NCBI GenBank assembly: GCA_020639255.1
Contig: JACKGZ010000001.1
Span: 124,001 to 188,000 of the forward strand
Direction of reading: 5' to 3'
DNA from: Phycisphaera sp.
GTDB taxonomy: Bacteria; Planctomycetota; Phycisphaerae; Phycisphaerales; UBA1924
Length of the DNA stretch: 64,000 nt
The translations under genes and the position numbers were made by a program. Shown here piece after piece: positions 1 to 8,477 of the stretch; the stretch's first letter is position 1; each line of letters opens with the position of its first letter. Below the pieces are notes generated by a model, which did not search any database, was not told where the DNA came from, and saw only the letters and a list, made by a program, of their open reading frames with translations.

Positions 1-174
1 CGGGTGAAGAGCCCCAAGTGGCCGCACCATCTGGTCTATCCGGCAGATTACAAGCCCGAAGCCGTGAGCCTGCACCTGACGCCCACGCGCCAGAAGCTGC
101 TGCGAGCGATTGTTTGGGGCGCCATCACCGAGGCTCCGACGCCCATCATCCCCGACGACAAGCTGCTCGGCTGA
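1..174 (+). CDS. C-terminal fragment of an unidentified protein
   Basis: The window opens inside a reading frame that runs from base 1 to a TGA at 172-174, giving 57 residues. The residues visible include a short Lys/Pro/His-rich stretch, then a segment containing LHLTPTRQKLL and a C-terminal end IPDDKLLG. Codon choice (G or C at nearly every third position) matches the real genes around it. I do not recognise a family in so short a piece, and the start lies outside the window. The gene converges on the minus-strand L,D-transpeptidase, and a strong hairpin lies between them. Confidence 0.5.
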   Translation, partial: RVKSPKWPHHLVYPADYKPEAVSLHLTPTRQKLLRAIVWGAITEAPTPIIPDDKLLG

Positions 175-187
175 ACGCGCAAAGAAA

Positions 188-211
188 AGCCGCGTGCGTG
201 TGCACGCGGCT
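188..211 (-). terminator. Intrinsic terminator of the L,D-transpeptidase gene
   Basis: A perfect 10 bp stem (188-197 paired with 202-211) closes a 4-nt loop (GTGT). Read on the minus strand it lies 26 bases past the transpeptidase stop and is followed by a T-rich tract (TTTTCTTT), the form of a rho-independent terminator. It may also help stop transcription from the plus-strand gene ending at 174, but there is no T tract on that side. Confidence 0.7.
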
Positions 212-236
212 CGGAAATGCATACAGGATCAATCGC

Positions 237-1493
237 TCAGGGCTTGATGATGACCTGGCTGACCTGCTCGACGAGCGACTCGTAGACGATCTCGACGTCG
301 CCATCGTTCATGCGGACGCAGCCCATCGAGGCATCCTTGCCGATCGAGCTCGGGTCGATCGTGCCGTGGATGCCGTAGCCGTCGAGGCTCGCGTACTGCC
401 CGACGCCCTCGATGCCGACCCAGCGTTCGCCGATCGGGTTCTCGGGGTTGTCGGCCGCGAAGAACTCGCCCGTCCGCGGGTTGCGCCACACGGGGTTGAT
501 CAGCTTCGAGTCGCTCCGCACGACAAACTCACCCAACGGCGTCGAGCCGCCCTCGCCGAGTCCGACCGGGAACGAGCGGATGTACATCCACTGGCTCGGC
601 GCGCCGGGAGGGCCCGCGTACAGGTCGAGCCGGTACTCGCTCTTGTCCACGACCGCGTGCAGCGGGCCGCGCACGAGCTTGATCTTCTGCCCAACGCGGA
701 TGCGCGACGGGTCGTTGATGCGGTTGACCCGCTGGATGAGGCGCCAGTCGACCGTCAGGCTCTGACGTGACGTGATGCGCGCCAGCGAGTCGCCCGACTG
801 GATCTCGTACATCTCCGAGAGCGTGTCGCCCGGGTAGACCTTGGTGCCGAAGAAGAGCTCTTGGTTGACCGTCGCCAATTCCTCGCGGATGCGGGCCTTG
901 TCGGCCTCGCCCGCCTGGGGTGACATGAGCGCATCGTTCAGCACCGCGCGGGCCGAGACGAGCTCGCCACGGTTCAGGTGTGCCGTGGCGCGATCGAGCA
1001 GGGCCGCGACGCCCGTCGAAACGGGCTGGGCGATCGGATCTTCCTGAGGAAGGTCGTTCGCCGGGCGCGTCACGGGCTGCGAGTTTGTCGTCTCCTCGCG
1101 TACCGTCGGCGGCGGCGGAGTCTGATGCGTCTCGTTCGTCATCGACTCGTTCGTCTCGGTGCGAGACGCGCCGAGCATCAGCGTCTCGTGCGTCGGCTTC
1201 TCGACCACGGGTTTCTGCGTCTCGACCTTGGGCGATTCCTCGCGCACCGGGTCGCGCACGATCGGATCGCTGATCACGGGATCAACGAGCGCGTCGTCAG
1301 CCGCGGCGACCAGCGAGCCGTCACTCGAAGCCTTGGGTGTTTCGTCGCCCGACCCGCCGAAGAGCCAGTAGAGCGACACCAGCCCGACGAGCACCACCGG
1401 CACGATGAACACCGCCTTGGGCGGGCCCTTCTTGCGCCGACGGCGACGGGATGTTCTTGATCCGAACGAGCGACTCTGAGACGGGAGCGGCAT
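237..1493 (-). CDS. LysM and L,D-transpeptidase (YkuD) domain protein
   Basis: Likely a peptidoglycan L,D-transpeptidase acting in the periplasm, anchored by one N-terminal membrane helix (about residues 27-45, after a run of Arg/Lys). A Pro/Thr/Glu-rich linker follows, then a LysM peptidoglycan-binding domain (about 228-273, beginning YEIQSGDSL) and a YkuD domain to the C-terminus. The YkuD active-site pattern is present: a His in GIHGT and the catalytic Cys in SMGCVRM (about residue 392). The start is placed at the ATG at 1493 because AGGAGG sits 9 bases upstream; a longer frame to 1556 would overlap the preceding gene. It follows the cyclo-ligase gene on the same strand and may be co-transcribed with it. 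Confidence 0.88.
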   Translation of the reverse strand: MPLPSQSRSFGSRTSRRRRRKKGPPKAVFIVPVVLVGLVSLYWLFGGSGDETPKASSDGSLVAAADDALVDPVISDPIVRDPVREESPKVETQKPVVEKPTHETLMLGASRTETNESMTNETHQTPPPPTVREETTNSQPVTRPANDLPQEDPIAQPVSTGVAALLDRATAHLNRGELVSARAVLNDALMSPQAGEADKARIREELATVNQELFFGTKVYPGDTLSEMYEIQSGDSLARITSRQSLTVDWRLIQRVNRINDPSRIRVGQKIKLVRGPLHAVVDKSEYRLDLYAGPPGAPSQWMYIRSFPVGLGEGGSTPLGEFVVRSDSKLINPVWRNPRTGEFFAADNPENPIGERWVGIEGVGQYASLDGYGIHGTIDPSSIGKDASMGCVRMNDGDVEIVYESLVEQVSQVIIKP

Positions 1494-1542
1494 GCCTCGA
1501 TTCCTCCTGAACCCACCATTGCCGGCATCCCCGAAATCGGGA

Positions 1543-2115
1543 TCAGACCGGCCCATCCTCCGTGATGACGACGCCGACGCTCATGTCGTGCGCTTCCGCG
1601 GGCACTTCGTCGACGACCTGACACGAGAGTACCAGCCCGACCGTCACCGCGCCGGGTGAAAGCCGCGCCAGGAAGCGATCATAGAAGCCCCCGCCGCGCC
1701 CGAGGCGCTCGCCCGAGCGTGAATACGCGAGCGCCGGCACGATCACAAGCCCGATCTCATCGATCGAAACGACAGGCGCGCCCGGCCCCGGCTCGCGCAG
1801 GCCGAACCTGCTTTCCACAAGCTCTCCACCATCGACTCCCAAGAGCGCCGGTTCCATCGTCTTGTCCGCCCAGTTCACGCGGGGCGCCGCCACACGCACG
1901 CCCCGCATCCGCCACATCGCGATCGCGCCCGCCGGGTCCGCCTCGCCCGGCATCGCCAAATACGCCATCGCCATTCCGGGCGAGGGGTACCGCTCCATCA
2001 GATGCCCGCACGCCAAGGCCGAGCGCCGACGGATCTCCTTCTCACCCAAATCGGCCAAGCGTTTGCCGATCTCCTTCCGGAGGTTCGCCTTCGGGTTGTC
2101 GTTCGCGCAGCCCAT
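1543..2115 (-). CDS. 5-formyltetrahydrofolate cyclo-ligase
   Basis: A 190-residue protein matching the 5-FCL/MTHFS family, which uses ATP to convert 5-formyltetrahydrofolate to 5,10-methenyltetrahydrofolate in the cytoplasm. Family marks include an N-terminal Lys/Arg helix (NLRKEIGKRL), the central FGLREP segment and the C-terminal ATP-binding loop RLGRGGGFYDRFL. The length is usual for the family. Its ATG overlaps the rarA stop (ATGA at 2115), so the two are almost certainly translated from one message. The folate link is echoed by dihydropteroate synthase elsewhere in the window, but the two genes are not adjacent. Confidence 0.9.
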   Translation of the reverse strand: MGCANDNPKANLRKEIGKRLADLGEKEIRRRSALACGHLMERYPSPGMAMAYLAMPGEADPAGAIAMWRMRGVRVAAPRVNWADKTMEPALLGVDGGELVESRFGLREPGPGAPVVSIDEIGLVIVPALAYSRSGERLGRGGGFYDRFLARLSPGAVTVGLVLSCQVVDEVPAEAHDMSVGVVITEDGPV

Positions 2116-3485
2116 CAGTCGCTCTTGCCCCGTTTCTGCTGACGCAGCTCTTTGATCTGGGCGAGCCGCTTGCGCAGATCCGCCTCGAAGCCCCGGTCGA
2201 TCGGTTCGTAGTAGGTCTTGGGCACACCGAGGTAGTCCTGCCCCGTGATGCTGTCGCCCTCCGCGTGGCTGTACTCGTACCGCTCGTCCGCGTTGGCCTT
2301 GCGTCGGTCACGCATCTTCATACCTTTGCCCGAGTCATCGGCGATGGGGGAGGAGTTCGGATCCCGCAGGTGCATCGGCACCGGGATCGTCCGCCCCTCG
2401 CGTACATCCGCGAGCGCGGCGTCGATCGCCACATAGCTCGCGTTGCTCTTGGGCGCCAGCGCCAGATACGTCGCGAGCTGCCCGAGCGTGATCCGCGCCT
2501 CGGGCAGGCCGATGCGTTCGACGAGCGTCCAGGCGCTCGCGGCCATCACCACCGCCTGCGGGTCGGCGTTGCCGATGTCCTCGCTCGCCAGGATCGCAAG
2601 CCGTCGCACGATGAATCGCGGATCCTCGCCGCCCTCGAGCATGCGTGCGATCCAGTAGACCGCGGCATCCGGGTCGGAGCCTCGGATCGATTTGATCATC
2701 GCCGACGCCGAGTCGTAGTGCTCGTCGTCCGCGTAGACCGCCGCCTTCTGCTGGATCGATTCCTCCGCGATCGCGCGATCAATGATGATGGGCTTGGTGT
2801 TCTGGTCGCTGCTCATGACCGCGACTTCGAGGGCGGTCAGGGCGCGTCGCGCGTCGCCGTCGGACTTGATCGCCCAGACTTCGAGCGCATCGTCTGATGC
2901 TTCGATGGGCAGCTTCCCAAAGCCTCGCTCTTCGTCGGCGATCGCCCGGCGCAGGACCTCCTTGATGTCCTCGACACTCAAAGGCTCAAGGCGGAACAGC
3001 GTCGATCGGCTGACGAGCGCCGCGTTGCACGCGAAGAGCGGGTTCTCCGTCGTCGCGCCCACGAGTGTGACGAGCCCTCGCTCGACATCGCCCAGGAGCA
3101 CGTCCTGCTGCGCCTTGGTGAACCGGTGGATCTCATCGAGGAACAGGATCGACCGCCCGGAGCCCGCTTCGACGCGCCGCGCCGAGTCGTCGATGATCTC
3201 GCGGATCCGCTTCACGCCCACGCTCGCCGCGTTCTCGGCGACGAAGTGCTTCTTCGTGTGGGCCGCGATCAGGCGGGCGAGCGTGGTCTTGCCTGTTCCG
3301 GGGGGCCCGTGCAGGATCAGGCTCGTGATTGTGTCGGCGAGCAGCATCCGCCTGAGCAGCTTGCCCTCGCCCACGATGTGCGTCTGCCCGACGAGTTCAT
3401 CGAGCGTCCGGGGCCGGAGGCGGACCGCCAGCGGGGCCGCCTTGCGCCTCGCTTCCGCCCGCCGCTCTGCCCACAGGTCCGCCAT
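2115..3485 (-). CDS. rarA: Replication-associated recombination protein A (AAA ATPase)
   Basis: A 456-residue AAA+ ATPase of the RarA/MgsA (WRNIP1) family, which acts at stalled replication forks and resembles clamp-loader subunits. It shows the usual order: an N-terminal PLAVRLRPRTLDELVGQ motif, Walker A GPPGTGKTT (about residue 59), Walker B LFLDEIHRF (about 115), sensor 1 GATTENP, then the C-terminal helical tetramerisation region with YADDEHYDSASAMIKSIRGSDPD-type sequence. Length and architecture are normal. It is the first gene of a minus-strand run with the cyclo-ligase (stop/start overlap) and faces plsC across a gap of about 60 bp that must hold divergent promoters. Confidence 0.95.
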   Translation of the reverse strand: MADLWAERRAEARRKAAPLAVRLRPRTLDELVGQTHIVGEGKLLRRMLLADTITSLILHGPPGTGKTTLARLIAAHTKKHFVAENAASVGVKRIREIIDDSARRVEAGSGRSILFLDEIHRFTKAQQDVLLGDVERGLVTLVGATTENPLFACNAALVSRSTLFRLEPLSVEDIKEVLRRAIADEERGFGKLPIEASDDALEVWAIKSDGDARRALTALEVAVMSSDQNTKPIIIDRAIAEESIQQKAAVYADDEHYDSASAMIKSIRGSDPDAAVYWIARMLEGGEDPRFIVRRLAILASEDIGNADPQAVVMAASAWTLVERIGLPEARITLGQLATYLALAPKSNASYVAIDAALADVREGRTIPVPMHLRDPNSSPIADDSGKGMKMRDRRKANADERYEYSHAEGDSITGQDYLGVPKTYYEPIDRGFEADLRKRLAQIKELRQQKRGKSD

Positions 3486-3546
3486 GGGATGATCCTATCA
3501 CCCACCGACCATGAATCGCCGGCCGGGCGTTCCTGTCGGTTGAAGG

Positions 3547-4314
3547 TTGTTGAGGTACTCGCTAACGTCCCGGGTGTCCATCGCGGGGCTGGCTTTGTGG
3601 GCTTTGGTCGCGCTGATCGTTGTTGTCGGTCTCGGCTTTTTCGCGCGCGCCGTCTGCGACAACCCACGAAACGATCCGAATACCGGCATGCTCTCGGCGC
3701 TGCTCCGCCTCTACACACGCCTCGTGCACCGCGTCCGCTACGAGGGACTCAGTCTCATCCCGCCCGCGGGCGAGCCCACTCTTTTCGTCTGCAATCACAC
3801 CGCCGGCATCGATCCCATGCTCGTACACCTCGTCAGCGGTCACGACATCCGCTGGATGATGGCCCGCGACATGCGCACGCCCATACTCGAAACGTTCTGG
3901 AACTGGATGCGCATCATCGACGTCGACCGCATCGCGGGCGACCCGGCCGCCGCGCGCGAGGCGCTGCGTGAACTCGCACAGGGCGGCACGGTAGGCATCT
4001 TCCCCGAGGGCGGCCTCGAACGCCCCGCGCGCCAGCTCATCCCCTTCGAGCCGGGCGTCGGGCTCATCATCAAGAAGTCCAAGGCCACCGTCGTCCCCGT
4101 CGTCATCGACGGCACGCCGCAGGTCGATCCCGCATTCGCCAGCCTCTGGCACCCGAGCCGAAGCCGAGTCACGTTCCACGAGCCCATCGACTACGAGGGC
4201 TCGGGCCTTGGCGCGAAGGAGATCGCTCAGGATCTCTTCGAGCGATTCAGGAACTGGACCGATTGGCCCGTGAACGAGCATCCGCCCGAGATCGAAGCGG
4301 GCCACAGCAAGTAA
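3547..4314 (+). CDS. plsC: 1-acyl-sn-glycerol-3-phosphate acyltransferase (PlsC family)
   Basis: A 255-residue membrane acyltransferase that likely transfers an acyl chain to lysophosphatidic acid in phospholipid synthesis. It has an N-terminal membrane helix (about residues 12-37) and the two family motifs: the catalytic NHTAGID (HX4D type, about residue 83) and the substrate-binding FPEGG (about 152). The start is uncertain. The open frame begins with a TTG at 3547 and has another TTG at 3550 and a GTG at 3574; only a weak GAAGG precedes the first. It stands alone, convergent with the TPR/peptidase gene and separated from it by a REP-like element. Confidence 0.85.
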   Translation: MLRYSLTSRVSIAGLALWALVALIVVVGLGFFARAVCDNPRNDPNTGMLSALLRLYTRLVHRVRYEGLSLIPPAGEPTLFVCNHTAGIDPMLVHLVSGHDIRWMMARDMRTPILETFWNWMRIIDVDRIAGDPAAAREALRELAQGGTVGIFPEGGLERPARQLIPFEPGVGLIIKKSKATVVPVVIDGTPQVDPAFASLWHPSRSRVTFHEPIDYEGSGLGAKEIAQDLFERFRNWTDWPVNEHPPEIEAGHSK

Positions 4315-4327
4315 GCATTCCCATCTC

Positions 4328-4417
4328 GGTGCCACGACCGATCTCCGATCGGTCGTGCTGAATCACAACGAAAGGAAAGTGCTTGCACACCACCTATCGG
4401 AGATGGGTGGTGGCACC
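4328..4417. repeat. REP-like inverted pair of 25-nt hairpins
   Basis: Two hairpins face each other between the convergent genes plsC and the TPR/peptidase gene. The first has an 11 bp perfect stem (4333-4343 with 4347-4357, loop TCC). The second has an 11 bp stem with one T-G pair (4388-4398 with 4402-4412, loop GGA). Read inward from each end, both begin GGTGCCAC and align over about 31 positions with 5 differences, and one differing position keeps its base pair on both sides of the stem. The outer GGTGCCA/TGGCACC ends abut the TPR gene stop codon. This is the layout of REP/BIME elements, and it could also act as a bidirectional terminator. REP family membership is inference. Confidence 0.6.
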
Positions 4418-7400
4418 TTACTGCTTCGCCAGAAGCTCGCGCACGCGGGCGAGCCTCGTCGCGTGCTGCTTGATATCCGGCTCGATCTTCGTCAGCGCAT
4501 CGAGGTGACGCTCGGCGTCCTTGTAATTCCCCGCCACGAGCGCGACGCGGGCTGCAAGCTCGCGCTGGTCCGCGTCGTAGGGCGCGATGCTCACCGCGCG
4601 CTCGGCTTTGAGGACCGCCTTCTCTTTCTCACCGATCTCCGCGTAGCGTTTCGCAAGTGCCGCGGCGTACGCGGGCGTGTACTGCGCCCGCGCATCGAGA
4701 AACTCCAGGTGCGGCAGCGCCAGATCCTGCGACTCGGCGTCGCCACGATCGAGGTAATACCTCGCGAGCAGGCGGTGGGGGCGTTCGGCGACCGGCACCG
4801 CCTCCGCCCACGCCTCGATCATCGGCAGCGTCTCGGGCGTCACCGTGTTCTCGTTCCGGTCCATCGTCAGCGACACCGCGATCTCAAGCAGCTCCGCGTG
4901 CCCGGGCAGTTCGTTCGCCCATCGAACGAAATCATCCGTGTCGGGTACGCCGTCGATCTTGTCCTGCTCGATCAGCTCCTTGATCGTGATCGAGTCCTCG
5001 GGCATGATCACGCCCCAGGCCTCGGCCTCGCTGCGCGCCCAGACCTTGAACTCCTCCAGGAACTGCTCGGGCGTCACGCCCAGCTCGCTCGGCATTGCTT
5101 CCGATTCTGTACGTCCCTCGGCGTACGCGTCCATCAAGCGCAGCGGCGCGTCGTCGCCGTAGCGCATGACCATGTACTCGTACATCCAGTGCCCTTGCGC
5201 GTACGCCTGCTGGCGGTCGGTGGGCGTCTCGGGGCGCGTGAATTTGATGTTGATCTCGTCCATCGCGAACAGCTCGTCCGTCTGCAGCTTCACCGCCAGT
5301 AGCCGGCACGTCGCCTCGTCGCGCGGCGCGTCCTCGAGGTACTGGGCCGCCGCCTCAGTGAACCAGTGGGGCAGGCGGTTCCTCGTTCGGCTGAGTGTCA
5401 CGGTGTGCACATACTCGTGCGCGATCACGCGCCGCCAGTCGTAGTGCCCGACCTTGTGCCCCGGGCCCTCGCGGGGGACTTCCATCGCGATGACCGGGCC
5501 CGTCGAGGCCGCGATCGTGTGCAGTTCCGGCATGCCCGCGATCCGGACCGCGAACCACGCGTGATCGGGCATCAGCTCGATGACGGTTCTTTGCGCCGGC
5601 ACGTGGTCGATGCCCCCGTTGGCCTTGCCGCAGATCCGAGCGTGGGCGCGTTCGAGCGGCCCCGTCATCTCGCGCGCCAGGATCTCGTCGATCCGAGGCT
5701 TGTAGCGCACCACAAAGTGCTCGCTCTCGAACGTGTTGTACCCGACGAGTTCTTCGAGTAGCTTCAGACTGTTGACCGCGCGGGCGTTGAAGGGGTCGAG
5801 CTGTGCCACGCGGCGCAAGGCTGTCAGCGCGTTGAGGTCACGCCCGGACTGGAGCTCGAGCAGGCCCAGCTCGATCGCGGGTTCTGGCATGTTGGGCGCG
5901 CGACGCATCGCTTCTTCGAGCATCTGGGCCGCCTCGGCGTACTGACGACGTTCCGAGAGCGCCCAGCCCGCCAGCAGATACCCCTTCTCGGTTCCCGGGC
6001 TCTTGAGATCGAGTTCGTTGAGTAGCTCTTTCGCGCGATCGAAATCGAACCGCGACGCCTCGGCCGCGATGAGCATCGCGTACAGGTCGCGGTTGTTCGC
6101 GTTGCCGACGATCGCTTCCTCGACGATGTGCACCGCGTCGTCCGAGTCGCCCTGGCGGATCCGCGCCTTGGCGAGCACCTGCGCGCCCAGCGCCGAGTGC
6201 GGCAGACGCCCCGAGAGCGGATCGACCCAGGGCGGCGTCTGCGTCATCTCCAGCTCATCGAGCCGATCCGACATCATCCGCGCCCGGTCGAAGTCGAACG
6301 AGTCCACCGCGAGCATCCCGAGCAGGTGCCACGCCTCGGCGCACTGCGGGTTGAGCTTGAGCACCTGGATGAGCGCCTCGTTGGCGGCCGATCGCTCGTC
6401 CTTGTCGTAGAGCAGCTTCGCCTCGGCGAGCGTCGCGGGCCAGTAGAGCCGATCGAGCTCGCCCTTGGCCCGCGTGAGCAGCGCCTGGAGCGTGCGGAAG
6501 TCCGTGCCGTCGGATCGCTCCGGGCCCGCGACGCGTGCGCGCTCGATGAGCGCCAAGACACCGCTGGTGAGTTCGGGTGCGCTCTCGATGCGCTCCTTGA
6601 GCATCACATCGACGGCTCGTCGTGATTCCCTGGCCGCGTTGTCGTACTGCGCGAGCTCCGAGTACGCCCAGGTGCGCAGATGAATCGCGCGGAGCGACTG
6701 GTCGTTCTCGGTCAGTTCGAGCGCCAGCTCGGGCTCGCCCCGGCGGATCGCGGCCTCCGCGCGCAAATCGGCGGGGACGTCTTCCGAGTCGAAGACCTCG
6801 TGATCCACGTCGCCCCGGATGAGCATCGCCAGCGCCCGGCGACTGGGTGTGTCGAGATCTTCATCGGTCCAAAAACCATGAAAGACCCGGAGGTCTTTGG
6901 CGGTTTCTTCGTCGGTGTGCGGCGCGTCGAGCAGCCTCTGCACCGTTGGATGGAGCGTGAACTCGGGCTGTTCGAGTTTGAGCTTGTCTGCACTGATTGA
7001 GATCTCGGGTTGCTCGATGAGTCGCGCAAGTACGGGCGATGTGCCGGGTGCGGGCTTCATCCACGCCCCGCGGTAGGGCTGGATGTCCGCGTCCCAGCCC
7101 TCGGGGATCTCGTCGTCGAAATCCGCCTCGTCGATCTCGGCCTCGTCGTTGAGCTTCACGCCCCAGAGACGCACGACCACCTCGTCGCCCGTCTTGTTGA
7201 GCGTCATCGCCATGCGGGGCAGGAGGCCACGCTCGTCTTTGACGTACCAGAGGCGGATCTCCTCGAAGTCGTCCTTGGGTGCGCGGACTTCGTTGGGCAC
7301 GAGCATGAGCTGTGCGCACCCATTCGTGAACTTGACCAGATCCTCGCGGTGTTCGATGCCCTCGCTCGGCGCGAGCATCTCCGCGTTGTAGTTGGCCAGA

Positions 7401-7861
7401 ATGTCCGCCTTCTTCTGACCCAGCGGCAGGGGCAGCGGCCCCTCACCGATCTTCAAGGGATCGAAATCCGCGCCGGGCGGGGCGACCTGACGTCGCAGGA
7501 CGAGCTTCTCCTCGGGGATGCGCTCGGTGAGCCACTGCCCGTCGAAGACGAACGTCCGCCCATCGGGCTCGGAACGCTCGCCGATGATCGTGGTGTCGAA
7601 GACGACCGCGAACGCACGGCTCTTGCCGCCCTCGGGCTTCTCATTCACAACGAACGACACGCTCCCGTCGCGTGTTTGGAGATCGCCCGCCAGCGCGTAC
7701 TCACGCTCGTAGAGGATTTTGGCGCTGAGCTTCTCGATGTTCGCGTCCGCGGTCTCGAGCGCATCGAGCAGCTCGGACAGGTCCGCGAAGCCGCCGACGG
7801 CCTGCCCGCGGGCGAGCGTGGCCGAGATCACCAAGAGCACTGCGACGAGCGTGCGCACCAT
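4418..7861 (-). CDS. Secreted TPR protein with gluzincin (peptidase MA-like) domain
   Basis: A 1,147-residue protein with a signal peptide (MVRTLVAVLLVISATLARGQ, probable cleavage after Ala/Gly near residue 19). Residues 25-260 look like a LolA/LppX-type beta fold, judged from alternating strands and the early LSAKILYEREYAL segment. The middle (about 330-720) is helical, with several tetratricopeptide-like repeats. A zinc metallopeptidase-like domain follows, with HEYVH at about 815-819 (HExxH) and a downstream WFTEAAAQYLE helix supplying a possible third ligand. More TPR-like helices end the protein. The start is supported by AGGAGG 9 bases upstream of the ATG. The substrate is unknown; a role in envelope protein turnover is only a guess. 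Confidence 0.75.
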   Translation of the reverse strand: MVRTLVAVLLVISATLARGQAVGGFADLSELLDALETADANIEKLSAKILYEREYALAGDLQTRDGSVSFVVNEKPEGGKSRAFAVVFDTTIIGERSEPDGRTFVFDGQWLTERIPEEKLVLRRQVAPPGADFDPLKIGEGPLPLPLGQKKADILANYNAEMLAPSEGIEHREDLVKFTNGCAQLMLVPNEVRAPKDDFEEIRLWYVKDERGLLPRMAMTLNKTGDEVVVRLWGVKLNDEAEIDEADFDDEIPEGWDADIQPYRGAWMKPAPGTSPVLARLIEQPEISISADKLKLEQPEFTLHPTVQRLLDAPHTDEETAKDLRVFHGFWTDEDLDTPSRRALAMLIRGDVDHEVFDSEDVPADLRAEAAIRRGEPELALELTENDQSLRAIHLRTWAYSELAQYDNAARESRRAVDVMLKERIESAPELTSGVLALIERARVAGPERSDGTDFRTLQALLTRAKGELDRLYWPATLAEAKLLYDKDERSAANEALIQVLKLNPQCAEAWHLLGMLAVDSFDFDRARMMSDRLDELEMTQTPPWVDPLSGRLPHSALGAQVLAKARIRQGDSDDAVHIVEEAIVGNANNRDLYAMLIAAEASRFDFDRAKELLNELDLKSPGTEKGYLLAGWALSERRQYAEAAQMLEEAMRRAPNMPEPAIELGLLELQSGRDLNALTALRRVAQLDPFNARAVNSLKLLEELVGYNTFESEHFVVRYKPRIDEILAREMTGPLERAHARICGKANGGIDHVPAQRTVIELMPDHAWFAVRIAGMPELHTIAASTGPVIAMEVPREGPGHKVGHYDWRRVIAHEYVHTVTLSRTRNRLPHWFTEAAAQYLEDAPRDEATCRLLAVKLQTDELFAMDEINIKFTRPETPTDRQQAYAQGHWMYEYMVMRYGDDAPLRLMDAYAEGRTESEAMPSELGVTPEQFLEEFKVWARSEAEAWGVIMPEDSITIKELIEQDKIDGVPDTDDFVRWANELPGHAELLEIAVSLTMDRNENTVTPETLPMIEAWAEAVPVAERPHRLLARYYLDRGDAESQDLALPHLEFLDARAQYTPAYAAALAKRYAEIGEKEKAVLKAERAVSIAPYDADQRELAARVALVAGNYKDAERHLDALTKIEPDIKQHATRLARVRELLAKQ

Positions 7862-7944
7862 GCGGGCTTCCTCCTGAAACCGATCGACTTCCTTGTACCG
7901 TCCGCCCTTCGTGGCGGTTCACTGACGCGGATACACCCGCATGT

Positions 7945-8460
7945 CTAGGCCTGATCCCGCCAGTCCGTCTCGGGCGAGGATTGACTGGGTGCTTCGGGCT
8001 GGACATTGAGCGATTCCAGATAATCGCGCAGAATCGCGGCCGCCGCGAGCGCGTCACGCTTCATCTTCTTCTGCTTGTGCGTCATGCCGGATCCCGACAT
8101 CCGCCAGTCGGCTTCCACGCTCGTCAGCCGCTCGTCCTGCACGCGGACGGCCCGTCCCGTGCGCCGACCGAGCCGATCCGCGAACGAGCGCACGGCCTTG
8201 GCCCTCGGGCCCTCCGTGCCGTCCATGTTCACGGGGAGCCCAACGACGATCTCGCCCGCCTCGCGCCTGGGGTCTTCGCCGAGCTGCTCGACGGCGACCC
8301 TCGCGATGGCCTCCAAGAGTGCGTTGCCCCCGCCGTGGGAGATCTGCACGTCGATCATCCCGATGGGCGTGACGATGGCCGTGGCGCTGTTGCCGAGCGC
8401 CAGCCCCGTTCGCTTGTCACCGAGATCGATCGCTAAGTACCTGATACAACAGGGTATCAG
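7945..8460 (-). CDS. ruvX: Putative pre-16S rRNA nuclease / Holliday junction resolvase homologue YqgF
   Basis: RNase H-fold protein of the YqgF/RuvX family. The N-terminal strand RYLAIDLGDKRTGLALG carries the first catalytic Asp, VVGLPVNMDGTEGPRA is the second motif, and VQDERLTSVEA and the C-terminal KKMKRDALAAAAIL segment with its Asp are also present. Family members normally begin with Met immediately before RYLAIDLG. Here that codon is ATC (8445-8443), and no ATG, GTG or TTG occurs in frame nearby. The interval given starts at a CTG (8460). The frame stays open upstream into the manC gene, with the first ATG at 8634. A 7 bp inverted repeat covers the start. The gene lies just downstream of manC on the same strand. 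Confidence 0.85.
   Translation of the reverse strand: MIPCCIRYLAIDLGDKRTGLALGNSATAIVTPIGMIDVQISHGGGNALLEAIARVAVEQLGEDPRREAGEIVVGLPVNMDGTEGPRAKAVRSFADRLGRRTGRAVRVQDERLTSVEADWRMSGSGMTHKQKKMKRDALAAAAILRDYLESLNVQPEAPSQSSPETDWRDQA
8441..8460. promoter_or_regulatory. Inverted repeat covering the ruvX start region
   Basis: CTGATAC (8441-8447) and its perfect complement GTATCAG (8454-8460) are separated by 6 bases. The repeat spans the codons where ruvX translation should begin. It could form an mRNA hairpin over the start or be a protein-binding palindrome. Nothing in the sequence tells these apart. Confidence 0.35.
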
Positions 8461-8477
8461 AGCCGAACGCCCCGCGA

